A stretch of DNA of 64,000 nt, taken from NCBI RefSeq assembly GCF_963678635.1, contig NC_087065.1, forward strand, positions 31,376,252 through 31,440,251, in the 5' to 3' direction. Position numbers and translations under genes: made by a program. A model generated the notes under the pieces. That model had not been told where the DNA came from, ran no database searches, and saw only the letters and a list, made by a program, of their open reading frames with translations. Source of the stretch: Symsagittifera roscoffensis. Taxonomy: Eukaryota; Xenacoelomorpha; Acoela; Convolutidae. The stretch's first letter is position 1, and every line of letters begins with the position of its first letter. Shown piece by piece: positions 31,236-41,386 of this stretch.

Positions 31236-33855
31236 ATGTATATTCTAAAAATATTGATTTTTCTCCAACTCCTTTTTCTAATAATCTCCGATCAGAACAT
31301 AAATCCTTCTCGCCGCACAGGACCCCAAGACTTATTAGTAACACATTGCGATTGTGAAGAAAATGAACAAAAAACACTACACAAATATGCAATAAATCAA
31401 GTATCACAATGCGAAACAGAACCACAAGCTATAGAAACTACAAATGTAATAGCGACACTCTATTCAAAAGCCCGAGCAACAACAGTTATAGGATATAAAT
31501 TTACAGCAACATTTTCCTAAAAGAAAGTACATTGTTCACAAGTCTCAAACGGAAATAAAAACCGACTTGACCACGAATCATTCTACCAAAGTAAAATAGA
31601 ACGACTTTTACATCTAAATCCCGACGATTGTAAAAACGAGTTACTCAGACTAAATATCACAAGAAATAAAAACACCGACAGAAAATTAGTATATTTTCAA
31701 GTCTTTGCCGATTCTGTACATCAAGCAGAACTTGAAAGATATCAAGGACATATAAAACTAGACGAAAAATACCCATACAACGGCGCACACGGAAGATTAA
31801 TTTATGACATACACGATAAACACTGGATACCACACATTGGATTAAATAAACACTCAAACTGCAAAGCAGACACAAAAAATAAAGGATATCAAGAAATAAT
31901 GTTTTTTGATTGGAAAATACACCTTGAAAAAGTACAACTCACACGAGATTTATCAGATAACACAATGATCTATCAAAGAATTAGATTACCTTGCAAAAAC
32001 GATCAAGGTTATTGTGACCCTACAACACGAACACAAGCAACAATTTTTTGGTTTCCCGAAGATACATGTACAACATTTCAAGTAGCAAAAATACACGCTC
32101 GAATGATAAAATTTCACGAAAAATATTTTATACAATCAATTCCATTTGAACAAGTAAATACATCACGGAAACAAAGTACTGATTTTCGAAACATCCATAA
32201 TATAGAAAATAAATTGACACGTTTTCGAATATATCAAGAAACAGAACTCGCATGCAAATACAGAAATCCACTTCACAAAACACAATATTCTGAAATATTA
32301 GTTGAATACGAAAAAGGTTTCGACATGATCACTGGAAAAATAAAAATTGACCCTTATGCCACAGGTCATCCTCTAAACGAAGGAACATCATATATACCAG
32401 TTAATTTTCAAAAAAGTAATGGTCAACCTGATGGACATCTAAAGCCACATGACACAAGAAGCACACGTTTACAAGAACTATCACTAATGAATAATTCTTA
32501 TTTTGGTAATATCCACTATGATATTCTCTTAGATATGAAATTAGACTACACAATTAGTCAAATTTTTTCAGGAAATGTCACTCTCTGAATTAGAAACACT
32601 TCATCAACTATGCGAATTAGAAAGGACACAAATCCTACAATCACTTGCACTAGCAGTATTAAAAATACCCTACGCAGGATATTTATTATCAAGAAATAGA
32701 TCAAATTTTTTAGACTACGAAGGAATCATTTTATGGATTTATACTTGTACCAAAAAAGTATCACCACTATATGTTTTTGAAGATAAAAGATGCTATAAAA
32801 GAATCCCTATCTTTTATAAAAATAAAGTACATTTTGTTGACACACTTTCAAGACTAACATATTTTTGGGATACCGCAGTCCCATGTGGATCAGAAAATAG
32901 CCACAATGTAGTACAATTGAACCCAGATGAAGATAAATATTATCATCTTACCCCATACCCCACATTAATGCAATCACTCAAAAAATTTTCATCCGAAAGC
33001 ATTAGAGCTATTGCTCGAAACCCAAATATCGATTTACAATCAATTGGAATATATTCAAAATCCGATATCCAACATCACATTAGAACACAACAATTCCAGG
33101 AATTATTAACACAAATGGACACTATACAAAGACAATCATTTGACCAAAACTTACGCAAACTTGCCGAAACAGCAGGATTTGCAGATATCTATACACAAGA
33201 ATATAGCGGATTTTTTAAAGACATTAAAGACTATATATATCTAAATGGTGAAAAGTACAGACCACAAGATATTTCACCTATAAATATTTTTAGCTTTGTT
33301 ACACTAAAAAATGAAATTCTCGATTTTCTAGGATGGCCCTATTACATCTTAGAAAAATTAACTATTTTATACGCAATGTTTAACTTTATAGGATTTCTTT
33401 TTTCACTTTTAAAAGGAATCTATAACACATGTGCTATACACACACAAGTAAATAGTCAAGCAAGTGTAGCACGCATACTATTTGCAGGATTTTTTGGAAT
33501 TTTTTCATCATCAATAAACAAAATTCTTCTAGACGCACAAATAAAAGAATATAACACAAAAATAGCGACAAGACAGAACACGTACGACGAAGAACATAAT
33601 AAAATAGAAGTAACACCTACAGCACCACAGTTGCCACCCCTACCACATAACCATCCATTATCCTTAGTCCCACGAAATTTCCGAAATTTAGCAATAACCC
33701 ATAATCCAAATTTTAGACCAAACATATCGCAAAGTCCCATACAACATATAATGACACATTATTCACAAGATGAAAATACATATGAACAAATTATTGAACA
33801 ACCCCATACCACCGCTTTTCAGTCTCATAATAATAATTTTTTTAGCCCACGATGA
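31236..33855 (+). pseudogene. env: Envelope-like glycoprotein gene of element A (two lesions)
   Basis: A region of about 870 codons resembling a type I fusion-type envelope. It starts at ATG 31236 with a signal-peptide-like stretch (ILKILIFLQLLFLII). The ectodomain is rich in Cys, with LPCKNDQGYCD, FPEDTC, CYKRIPIFY and VPCGSEN. Near the end, about 33349-33435 encodes a hydrophobic segment suitable as a membrane anchor (YAMFNFIGFLFSLLKGIY), followed by a tail with a Pro-rich patch (QLPPLPHNHPL). The first two parts are in one frame separated by a TAA at 31518-31520; the third begins in another frame at 32575, overlapping by 14 bases. Element B has a diverged copy. I cannot name the viral glycoprotein class by eye. 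Confidence 0.75.
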
Positions 33856-34814
33856 GCCGACAACTTGGATCCCTACACCGCTCAAATTCCCACCCAACCA
33901 ACCTCAACACTCCAATTACAATAATTCCACTTTTTGCTTTCCCGCCACCCGATTTTCCAACTAGTAATATAACATCAAGCATGAATTCAGACACTAATTC
34001 AGATATTTCATTTTTATACTCCATATCACAACTCAATAACCCTAATATAGAAACCCCTGATGAATTTGCAGACTCCGAACCATCTCCATCCAATAATTTT
34101 CAAACCAACTCCTCAGTTTTTTCAAAACCCCCTTTTCAACCAATCCCACCAAATAACCCACTCCCGTCCATTTCTACACCCTTTTATGCCTCACAAGTAA
34201 CCCCAACCTACTCTTCATTTCATTCAGACCGATCATCCAATTCTCCAGATATTCCCCAAATCTCCCAAGAACTCGATAATTTTATCACCCTACAACAACA
34301 ACTATTACACCCTAACACCCTCACTATAAATCAGATTTCTTCCACAATAGAATCCTCAAACCCACCTACCCCTACACCCTCTTCAGCTTATAGTGCATCA
34401 TTAGCACAATCATCCACATCCACCGAATCATCAAATAGCACTTACCGAGCTTATCGCAATTTTAAACGGAAATTCCCGAACCATCCATTCCCGACCAAAC
34501 CAGGAACAGCCTGCGAATATATTAATCATCCACACCACACCAACACAAAAAATTTTCTAGCAATCACCTTACCCTCATTCCCACAATATACATTAAACAC
34601 ACCTAACAACACTAACGACACACGTAGTTTTGTAGATGAACATGTTTTAATGCCTACACTTCATTGGACAACATATTATCATATTACTAATCCCCTTTGC
34701 CTACCGTTATCTAATACTCATAACAATATAGAAAGGAATAAAGATATGCTATATCGACTCACCACACCACTAACACATAGACAATTTACTTATATAGGAT
34801 ATAAAAATCACTAA
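33852..34814 (+). CDS. Accessory ORF of element A, N-terminal part, unknown
   Basis: A 320-codon frame beginning 4 bases before the envelope stop. The first two thirds are Ser/Pro/Asn-rich and look disordered; the last third (RAYRNFKRKFPNHPFP, TLHWTTYYHITNPL) looks folded. I know no similar family, and element B ends before this region, so no relative is available in the window. Its place downstream of env, with overlap, is unusual for gypsy-type elements. It could be an extra structural protein or a captured gene. Confidence 0.5.
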   Translation: MSRQLGSLHRSNSHPTNLNTPITIIPLFAFPPPDFPTSNITSSMNSDTNSDISFLYSISQLNNPNIETPDEFADSEPSPSNNFQTNSSVFSKPPFQPIPPNNPLPSISTPFYASQVTPTYSSFHSDRSSNSPDIPQISQELDNFITLQQQLLHPNTLTINQISSTIESSNPPTPTPSSAYSASLAQSSTSTESSNSTYRAYRNFKRKFPNHPFPTKPGTACEYINHPHHTNTKNFLAITLPSFPQYTLNTPNNTNDTRSFVDEHVLMPTLHWTTYYHITNPLCLPLSNTHNNIERNKDMLYRLTTPLTHRQFTYIGYKNH

Positions 34815-35658
34815 AAACATTCACTGCACCCCGAGCTATTGAATTTACACTAGAATTTACGACCATAATATCATCCGAACTAATCAAGACCAATTTTTAG
34901 ATGACGACCGCTTCGCTAACCCACAACTAACAGAAATTTTTTTAAACAAAACACCATATGTATTTACACTCAATATATTTAATCGAAAATTTGATCACAT
35001 CATTTCTGAAGCACTAACTGACATGCAAGCTTACGAAAGTTTTAAAGAAAAATTTCAATTATTTTCACTAACCTTCCACTTCCTTGCACCACATGAACGC
35101 GATTTGCACTGCTCACACGACATTATGTTACGCACTAAACAAACTCACACATATACATATTATCGCTTCATACAAAATCATTTTGATCTACACACTCCAT
35201 CAAGACAACCACACCACCGTTTTCAGTTTCTTAATTCAAAGTACACTTCGCCAATTTTTCTAAATTTCACATATTGCATCAAAGATACTAACCTCCACGG
35301 CATCCTCCGCAATTATGACCCAATAACACAAATGTATATATTTTGTCCCATCACGAAGACCTTTAATGCAGAAGAATCCAGACCCTTCCTTATCCCACAT
35401 GAATTTATCCAACCTATAGAAATCCCTATATTAGAATTCATCCACAATACTAAATACAATCACAAAATATATAATCTCATTCAAAACACACCTTATGAGT
35501 TTGCAGTTGGCACCGAAGAACTAAAAACTATTAAAGCACTTCAATTGCTTTGCCCACTGCTTCAAACTAAAAACATCATTCGCATACTAGCAAAATTACT
35601 AACAAATTCCGACATAATACACGACATCTTCCCCCACGGTTTTTTCCCCGACGACTAA
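34815..35658 (+). CDS. Accessory region of element A, C-terminal part, unknown
   Basis: The best frame is open from about 34843 to the TAA at 35656; the first ATG is at 35023 (211 codons). Sequence is ordinary, folded-looking, rich in His, Phe, Leu and Thr (LFSLTFHFLAPHERDLHCSH, FCPITKTFN). Between 34815 and 34900 coding-like sequence shifts frame, so this and the preceding ORF may be one protein of about 600 residues broken by frameshifts. No motif or transmembrane span is obvious. Function unknown. Confidence 0.5.
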
Positions 35659-37265
35659 CAGGTAGGTATAATTTATACATATTCTTCACTAATAAATTCA
35701 AATTAATACTAATCATTCTTTACTCATGTTTCATTTAGATTTTTAGTCTCCATCCCACGATCATCTGCAAAAAAACAGAAAAGAAAAATAAACAATAAAA
35801 CTTGTTAAAATTCTTCTCAACTTTATTAATATTTTGCACTCGATAAATATAATAAAATGCATACAATGTAATAAATTAATTTATAAATTGTTTCCCCAAA
35901 AGCAGTAAATTTCATAAAAATGAAAATTTGTAACTTAACTTTTCCCCAAAACTAGCAGTAAAATTAAAATTCTATGTAGTAAATTGATAAAATGAAAATG
36001 CAGTACTAACCTTTTGATATTTTCATTCACTCGCACAAGAATTCTATCCAAACTCGCACAGCTCGCCCACGAAGAATTGTTTAAATAATGAACTTCAGTT
36101 TCGAGTTTTCACACTCAACAACTCTAACACACGATAAGAAGTTTCAAACTTTCCTTTAACCCGGTTGGAAAGGAATTATATACTAAACCAAACTAACCAA
36201 CGCAGCTTACTAAACACCACAAATCACAAAATAACAGCATGACTAAGAAAAGAAAACCAACGGTACCCAAACCGGATTAACCCAGTTTAAAACTGGATAA
36301 TTTATTCTTTTGAAGACTATTATAAAGTCTAAGAAAGAAATAATAAAACACAAAAAAGTCGAAAGACAAACCCACAATAACAAAAACAAATTGATTTTTG
36401 AAAAAAGGACAGAACCAACGGAACATAAGAAAGACCACCATAAACCCAACATAAAACGTTATCACATAACAGGACCTCTCACAGAAACCGCACGAAATCA
36501 TACTCCCACTCCTGGCCTAACCCACCAGAGAGGACGTCCTGAGCATGCTCTATAGCCGGCCTAACCCACCGCGCTACATCCACGCTTTGTGACCACACTT
36601 CTATTTTGAATAAGAGGTACTCAAGGGTGAGTAACTCTTCAAAATAACCGAACTAAAACAAAATGCTTTTGTGAAAACAACTAACCAAAATCATAATTAA
36701 AACACTGAACTAATAAAAATTTTATAAAATGTAAATTATACGTTGCAGTATATAGATCAGCATACAACAACAAAGACGAACATCCAAAGACAAAATGACC
36801 CCACTACACTCGAAAAAGAATGGCCAACCACAACTAATATGCCGTCCACACTCACAACTCAAAGGATTTAGAGTACGACTTGACTTCGCAGAAAAGGACT
36901 TCATTGAACTAGACCAATGACCACCTCGATGCTCAAGTATACGTACAGATCCGAGTTACAATGCATCTTCTCCACGAACAATCTCCACGCCATTCCCAGA
37001 CGAGGTCGAACACAAAAGAAGTTCTCTACATAAAACAGAAAAACCCGTCAAGTAAACCATTCTGAAATCAGATTGATTTCCTTGGGAAACACCGTCGTTG
37101 TCACAAGAAGACACAACGATTGATGTCCATAACTCCAGCGTCCTGGAACTTCTGTAACAAGAGAAACCGGACAAGAGTACGATGTTTGCCAAATACCAAC
37201 GTCCATCATCCATCCTTTGAATTGCAGAAAGATAATTCTAAAAAACTCTGTAAAACCCGGATGGG
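35659..37265 (+). other. 3' non-coding region of element A
   Basis: No supported gene; ORFs on either strand (for example 36310-36555, 36956-37213 minus) have no domain. Around 36520-36590 two related blocks (GGCCTAACCCACC) occur; on the minus strand they look like tRNA D-arm sequence (GTAGCGCGGTGGGTTAGGCC) with a near-match A-box but no B-box. Only a short purine-rich stretch (GGATGGG) lies before the 3' LTR, so the polypurine tract is weak. Confidence 0.5.
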
Positions 37266-37675
37266 TGGAACCTGACCTAAACTATATTTTATGATTGGAT
37301 AAATTAGATATTTTACCACTGTAAAGTATTTAATATTAACCAATCATGATCCATCTCACTAACAACCCACTTATTTGTAAGTGCTGAAATTACTTGTAAT
37401 TTCAGCACCAGAGAGATTTGAATTTAACTTAGAAATTAGTTGCCTCTCCAAGAGAACTTCAGCAGCCGCAACAAACCAGTATACCCTAGATCTATTGAGC
37501 CTAGCAGAGACTAGTTAAACACCCTGAGACTAGAAAGTATAAGAGTAAGATTAGGATCGGTATTAGACTAAGAAGTTGCACGAATCTATCCGGCCGAAAA
37601 TAAGATAGCGTGACGAGCAGACGGTGTACCCTATCCGAAATTACTCTATGAGTTAACCACATAAAACATAACTCA
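37266..37675 (+). repeat. 3' LTR of element A (410 bp)
   Basis: Identical in length and ends to 19171-19580, with three substitutions. It is followed by AATT (37676-37679), the right copy of the target duplication. Confidence 0.96.
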
Positions 37676-37679
37676 AATT

Positions 37680-37979
37680 GTCAAACTGGCATATAACACC
37701 CTTCGCTGTTTATCCAAAATTCGATCCCCTTTGGTGTTTATTTGGTGCTTTCATTTTCGGCCGACCAACCTCAAAATTTTAAAAGGCGCCTAGGCGCCAA
37801 AATATACTAATTTTGAAGAACAGCGCGCCCCACAAAAAATCAACTTATGACAATTTTTTTACTAAGCCTTTAAATTTTTTACCAAGTTTGCCTGCTGCCT
37901 AAAAACGTTTTCAAGTTTTTTTTTCTGATAAACCACACCCGTCGAGATAATCATAAGTTCGCCCTGCTCAGAGGTTTGC
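37680..37979. other. Non-coding stretch with a 14-bp GC palindrome
   Basis: No gene. GGCGCCTAGGCGCC at 37785-37798 is a perfect 14-bp palindrome in an otherwise AT-rich setting. Confidence 0.5.
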
Positions 37980-38530
37980 CTTGAAGTAGCCTTGATGAGG
38001 TGACATTATCATACTGAATCAAGAATGATGTACATAGCGCTGAAGTTTTTACGTGACACAAAAAAAAACTTTTTTTCCTCTTTTGATCCCTATGTTGTTA
38101 TGCTGAAATATGGGGTCCCACAGGGATCTTTCTTAGGCCTGCTTCTCTTCATCATCTATTTCAATGATAAAGATCAGGAAGGAGATGTGAAAGTTTTTTT
38201 TACATACAGACGACACTCTCTTGAAAACAACAGCTTACAACAATAAATGAACCAATGAGAATTGAAAAAATTTTTGGACATAACAGCTTGTTGGTTACAA
38301 AAAAAAGCTGAATTCAATTAAAATTCAAACAAACACAATGGCACTGTTTAAAGAGAGCAGCGTAAATTCGAATGTAGAATTGAAAAAAAAACCAACGAAG
38401 AGGAACAAGTGTTTTGCTAATCAGTAGTTGATATTGATAGTAATCTTTCTTTCTTTGAACATGTAACAAAAAATGAAAACAAAAACATGCAGAGGTTTTT
38501 CGGGTATTCATTACAGGTTGAGAACAATTT
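37980..38530 (+). pseudogene. Second LINE RT fragment
   Basis: A plus-strand piece of a non-LTR reverse transcriptase. The frame 38025-38246 has LKYGVPQGSFLGLLLFIIYF, the conserved RT block, and then a position where YADDT would be but reads as TYRRHS after a base change or shift. Downstream, shifted frames still show sequence of the region after the catalytic motif (ACWLQKKAE..., about 38285). It lacks both ends and is in the opposite orientation to the LINE at 653-3630. Confidence 0.75.
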
Positions 38531-39613
38531 TAGTTAGAAAACAACTACCAAGAACAAATGCGTCTAATGACAAATGTTTTGGCAAATGCGTCAAATGACA
38601 AAATTGAAATAGAAACAAATGAAAATAAAACTAAATGGTTTTTAAGAAGTAATTGGTTCAAGAAAAAAAAGTGACAGCATAAAAGATATAACACAAAAAC
38701 CAGAAGCCTACTAAGCAAAAGCGTTACATATATATATGAATTTTTCTAATTGTTTTTGTAAGTCTTTAGAAAAGAACGCATAACAACCTAATTCAAGAAA
38801 TTGTCAAAAATGTGAATTGTATTTTGGGTAAGAAGTTATCCGCTAGGCAGAGAGCCATGCATAAAAAAATCGTAAAAAATTTAATGAAAGTAAAAATTTG
38901 CTAAATTTTGAAAATTTTTTGAAATAGTTATCAGACTTTGTAGTATGGATTGGAAGCTGCACTCATTGTCAAAAACAAATTTCATTTGATGAATACAGAG
39001 AACTTCGTCCTAGGACAATTAAACAAGATGAAACGCTTTTTTGAGGAAAATTACATTTCAAAAACTTTTTTTTTCAGGTGTCGGTATAGTGCTTAACCTT
39101 TAGTTCTTTTTTTTCGGTTTCCCAGTTTTTATTGTACCAGATAGCTTTGTTAATCGTTTATTGATTGAAAATCGTTAGTAATAAACGTGAAAAGTATTTA
39201 AGGATTAGAAGCGCCTGAAATAAGGCTGTAAAATTCCAAAATTATTTCTGTTGTTTAAGTTCTAAATTTAACAATGAATGGAACCTATTTCGACGAAAAT
39301 AGTTAAACACAAGTAGTTAACTAAAGAACAAAAAAAAATTCGAAAGCAATATGTTTTTCAAGTTTCTGTAGGGTAGAAGCTATTAATTTAATTCTGATGA
39401 AAGCAATTTTTTGTCCCAGAAAAAAACCTTTTCTAGAACAAAAAGGTGAAATGAAACTCAAAACATTTTTTTCGCTTCTAAAAAAATACCTTTTTGACGT
39501 TTGATTAGGAGCTGTAAGCTTCAATTTTTTGTAATACTGTGCACAAAAACTCACCTTATACCAACAAATTATCAAATCCGAACAAACATTTTTGGTCATT
39601 GAAAATTTTCTAG
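38531..39613. other. AT-rich non-coding stretch
   Basis: No supported feature; ORF 39321-39617 (minus) is Lys/Phe-rich with no domain and probably chance. Confidence 0.5.
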
Positions 39614-39750
39614 CCAATGAAAACCTGATTCAGATAACAGAAAAGTAAAATTTTCGAACCAGATTCTACGAGTGGGTACTTATAATATGTACTCGAAGAA
39701 TCTGGTTCGAAAGTTTCACACTTCTGTTATTTGAATCAGGTTTTCAATGG
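39614..39750. repeat. Foldback repeat with 54-bp arms
   Basis: Left arm 39614-39667 begins CCAATGAAAACCTGATTCA; right arm 39697-39750 is its inverted copy with several mismatches and ends AATCAGGTTTTCAATGG. The spacer is 29 bp. The size fits a small foldback or MITE remnant. No target duplication was identified. Confidence 0.82.
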
Positions 39751-40182
39751 TTAAAAAATTACTTTTTACAAACTCTTTGTGATCAAACAGTTTCAGTTAT
39801 GGTCAAACTTGTTTTTTTTTTCACTGACATATTGGAAAATTTTTTTGTTTTCCTTTGGAGAAAAACAAAAAAACCCAAACTGTTTGGTTGCGTCACTTTC
39901 TTTCTCCAGTATATATTCCAAACAATATATATTTTTTTGATGAGAATTGTTGAATACAAATATATTTTTTACCAATTTTTTTTTTCAAAAAGAGCTTCCG
40001 AGATAACTATGGAGAGGAAACCCAGAATTGCCCCAACATTAGGTATCAAGCAGGAACCCTAAGTTTTTCCCGGGCTATGTAATTGGGTATAAACATATTT
40101 TTTCTTCGTCAATTGAAGCTCTTAATCGCTTTATGTTTATATGATAAAGCACAGGGATTACGAGCTGAACAATATGAGAGAC
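39751..40182. other. AT-rich non-coding stretch
   Basis: No gene supported. Frames on both strands at 39793-40062 are Phe/Lys-rich low-complexity translations. Confidence 0.45.
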
Positions 40183-40491
40183 TTACTTTTGATAAAGGAA
40201 CCATGTCATCGCATGCAGCGTATTTAGTCCGGTAAAAACAGATTTTGAGAAAGAGAGAGGGAGTGTGAGAGGTAAAAAATTTTGGGAATAAAAAAACCTT
40301 GCATATCTGTGTCTTCTGAGAGTGCATGTAGCTATAAGTGCAGCGAACACAAACAGGAAAAGAGAGCTGAGCAAGTTCCACTTCCAGATCAACCAAAAGA
40401 TCCAGGCGAACCCATGCAGGGGCTCAAAATCATCCAGACCCAGAAGGTCTTCTAATGCAGTCATGTCCCACACACTGGCCATTCTCATCAA
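40183..40491 (-). CDS. Hypothetical membrane-anchored ORF, possible host exon
   Basis: A 102-codon frame starting MMRMASVWDM. The first about 25 residues are acidic (ALEDLLGLDDFEPL), then come a Trp-rich segment and a hydrophobic span (LLSSLFLFVFAALIATC) followed by RRHRYARF, a stop-transfer pattern. After about residue 70 the composition turns to Phe/Ser/Leu low complexity, and a GT (CAAG/GTTTTT) near 40300 could be a splice donor, so the real exon may be shorter. I recognise no family. It lies in a less AT-rich patch without obvious transposon features, which makes it the best host-gene candidate here, but the evidence is weak. Confidence 0.3.
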   Translation of the reverse strand: MMRMASVWDMTALEDLLGLDDFEPLHGFAWIFWLIWKWNLLSSLFLFVFAALIATCTLRRHRYARFFYSQNFLPLTLPLSFSKSVFTGLNTLHAMTWFLYQK

Positions 40492-40587
40492 CTGAGAAGA
40501 TCAAAAAGAGACACGCACACTAAACACACTCTTCTCTCCAGTTCTTCGGTCTTTTATTGTTTGTTGGTGGTCACACGGGTCGAGTTC

Positions 40588-40845
40588 GTGCTCAAAAATC
40601 GTTCAAGATTTGAACGGTTTGAGCAGTTTTTGAGCAAGTTTTGAGCGGTTTGAGCGGTTTTTGTAGAAAAACCGCACAAAACCGTTCAAGTCTTGCGCGG
40701 TTTTTCTAGATGAACCGTTCAAAAACTGTTCAAATCTTGCGAGCTTTTTGAGCGGTTTTATTTAATACGCTCAAACTGCTCATTATGAAGAAAGATTTTG
40801 AGCGCAATTGTTTAAAAAAACACACAAACCGCTCAAACCTTGCTT
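40588..40845. repeat. Degenerate GAGCGGTTTT / AAAACCGCTC repeat cluster
   Basis: Many short units such as TTTGAGCGGTTTTT, TTGAACGGTT and their reverse complements (AAAACCGTTCAA) alternate over about 260 bp, so the region can form many alternative hairpins. Non-coding. Confidence 0.8.
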
Positions 40846-41076
40846 CAAAATAGGTGAAAAAACTTGACTAACCAAATTAGACCGCTTTTCAGTTTTGGCT
40901 CCTCTGAGTCTCAAATTGGGCGATTACAACGCAAATTGATAGCAACAAAAAAACATAAGTTCCTAACGAAACGTGAAGGAGTTTTTTTGTGTCATGGAGA
41001 TTTTCTGAAAGGTGATTGCAAAAAAAATGAAAGAGTGCAAAGAGAACGAGAAAGGAAAAAGCACAGTAGTGATTTT

Positions 41077-41386
41077 CTAGTGTTCTTGTTTGCATACATC
41101 AATTCTCTTTTGCACGCTTAAAACAGTAGGAGTAGATAAGCAACAGCTGTATTTTGCATCAAGAAATTTTGTGACCGGGTCTAGGACAACGGGACTGCCA
41201 GCCGAAAGCACTTCAGGTCGAAATTTAAACATTAGGCTAAACTGTGCACTAGATAGGCGCACAATTTTGTGTCTGTATATTCCTAGCTTTATGAATCGGC
41301 TCGAAGTTCCATCGGCCTTATGTCCGGTAACCCTTGTAACCAAATCGAAAAACAGTGTGCCCGCAACGAGCGCCAAAAGAATCTAA
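41077..41386. other. Less AT-rich patch open on both strands
   Basis: ORFs of 98-99 codons occur on both strands over the same DNA (41090-41386 plus; 41077-41376 minus). Both look compositionally normal (minus: GHKADGTSSRFIKLGIYRHK), but neither matches a family I know, and at most one can be real. It may be an exon or transposon fragment. Confidence 0.25.

Larger units (their letters stand above)
19171..37675 (+). mobile_element. Element A: 18.5-kb gypsy-type LTR retroelement with env-like gene
   Basis: Complete insertion bounded by two direct 410-bp LTRs (19171-19580 and 37266-37675), each starting TG and ending CA, and flanked by AATT on both sides. Order on the plus strand: leader, gag, protease, RT, RNase H, integrase, short membrane ORF, Pro/Ser-rich ORF, envelope-like gene, an unrecognised accessory region, 3' leader. 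Protease-RT-RNase H-integrase order places it in Ty3/gypsy rather than Copia, and a 4-bp target duplication with an envelope-like gene recalls errantiviruses. It is much longer than usual for that group. All major frames carry lesions, so this copy looks defective as sequenced. Confidence 0.92.

Noticed and set aside
36956-37213. Minus-strand 85-codon ORF before the 3' LTR
   Set aside because: No domain or relative seen; lies in the expected non-coding 3' region of element A.
41090-41386. Confident gene call for the patch open on both strands
   Set aside because: Both strands are open with similar composition and neither has a recognisable domain, so it was kept only as a low-confidence note.
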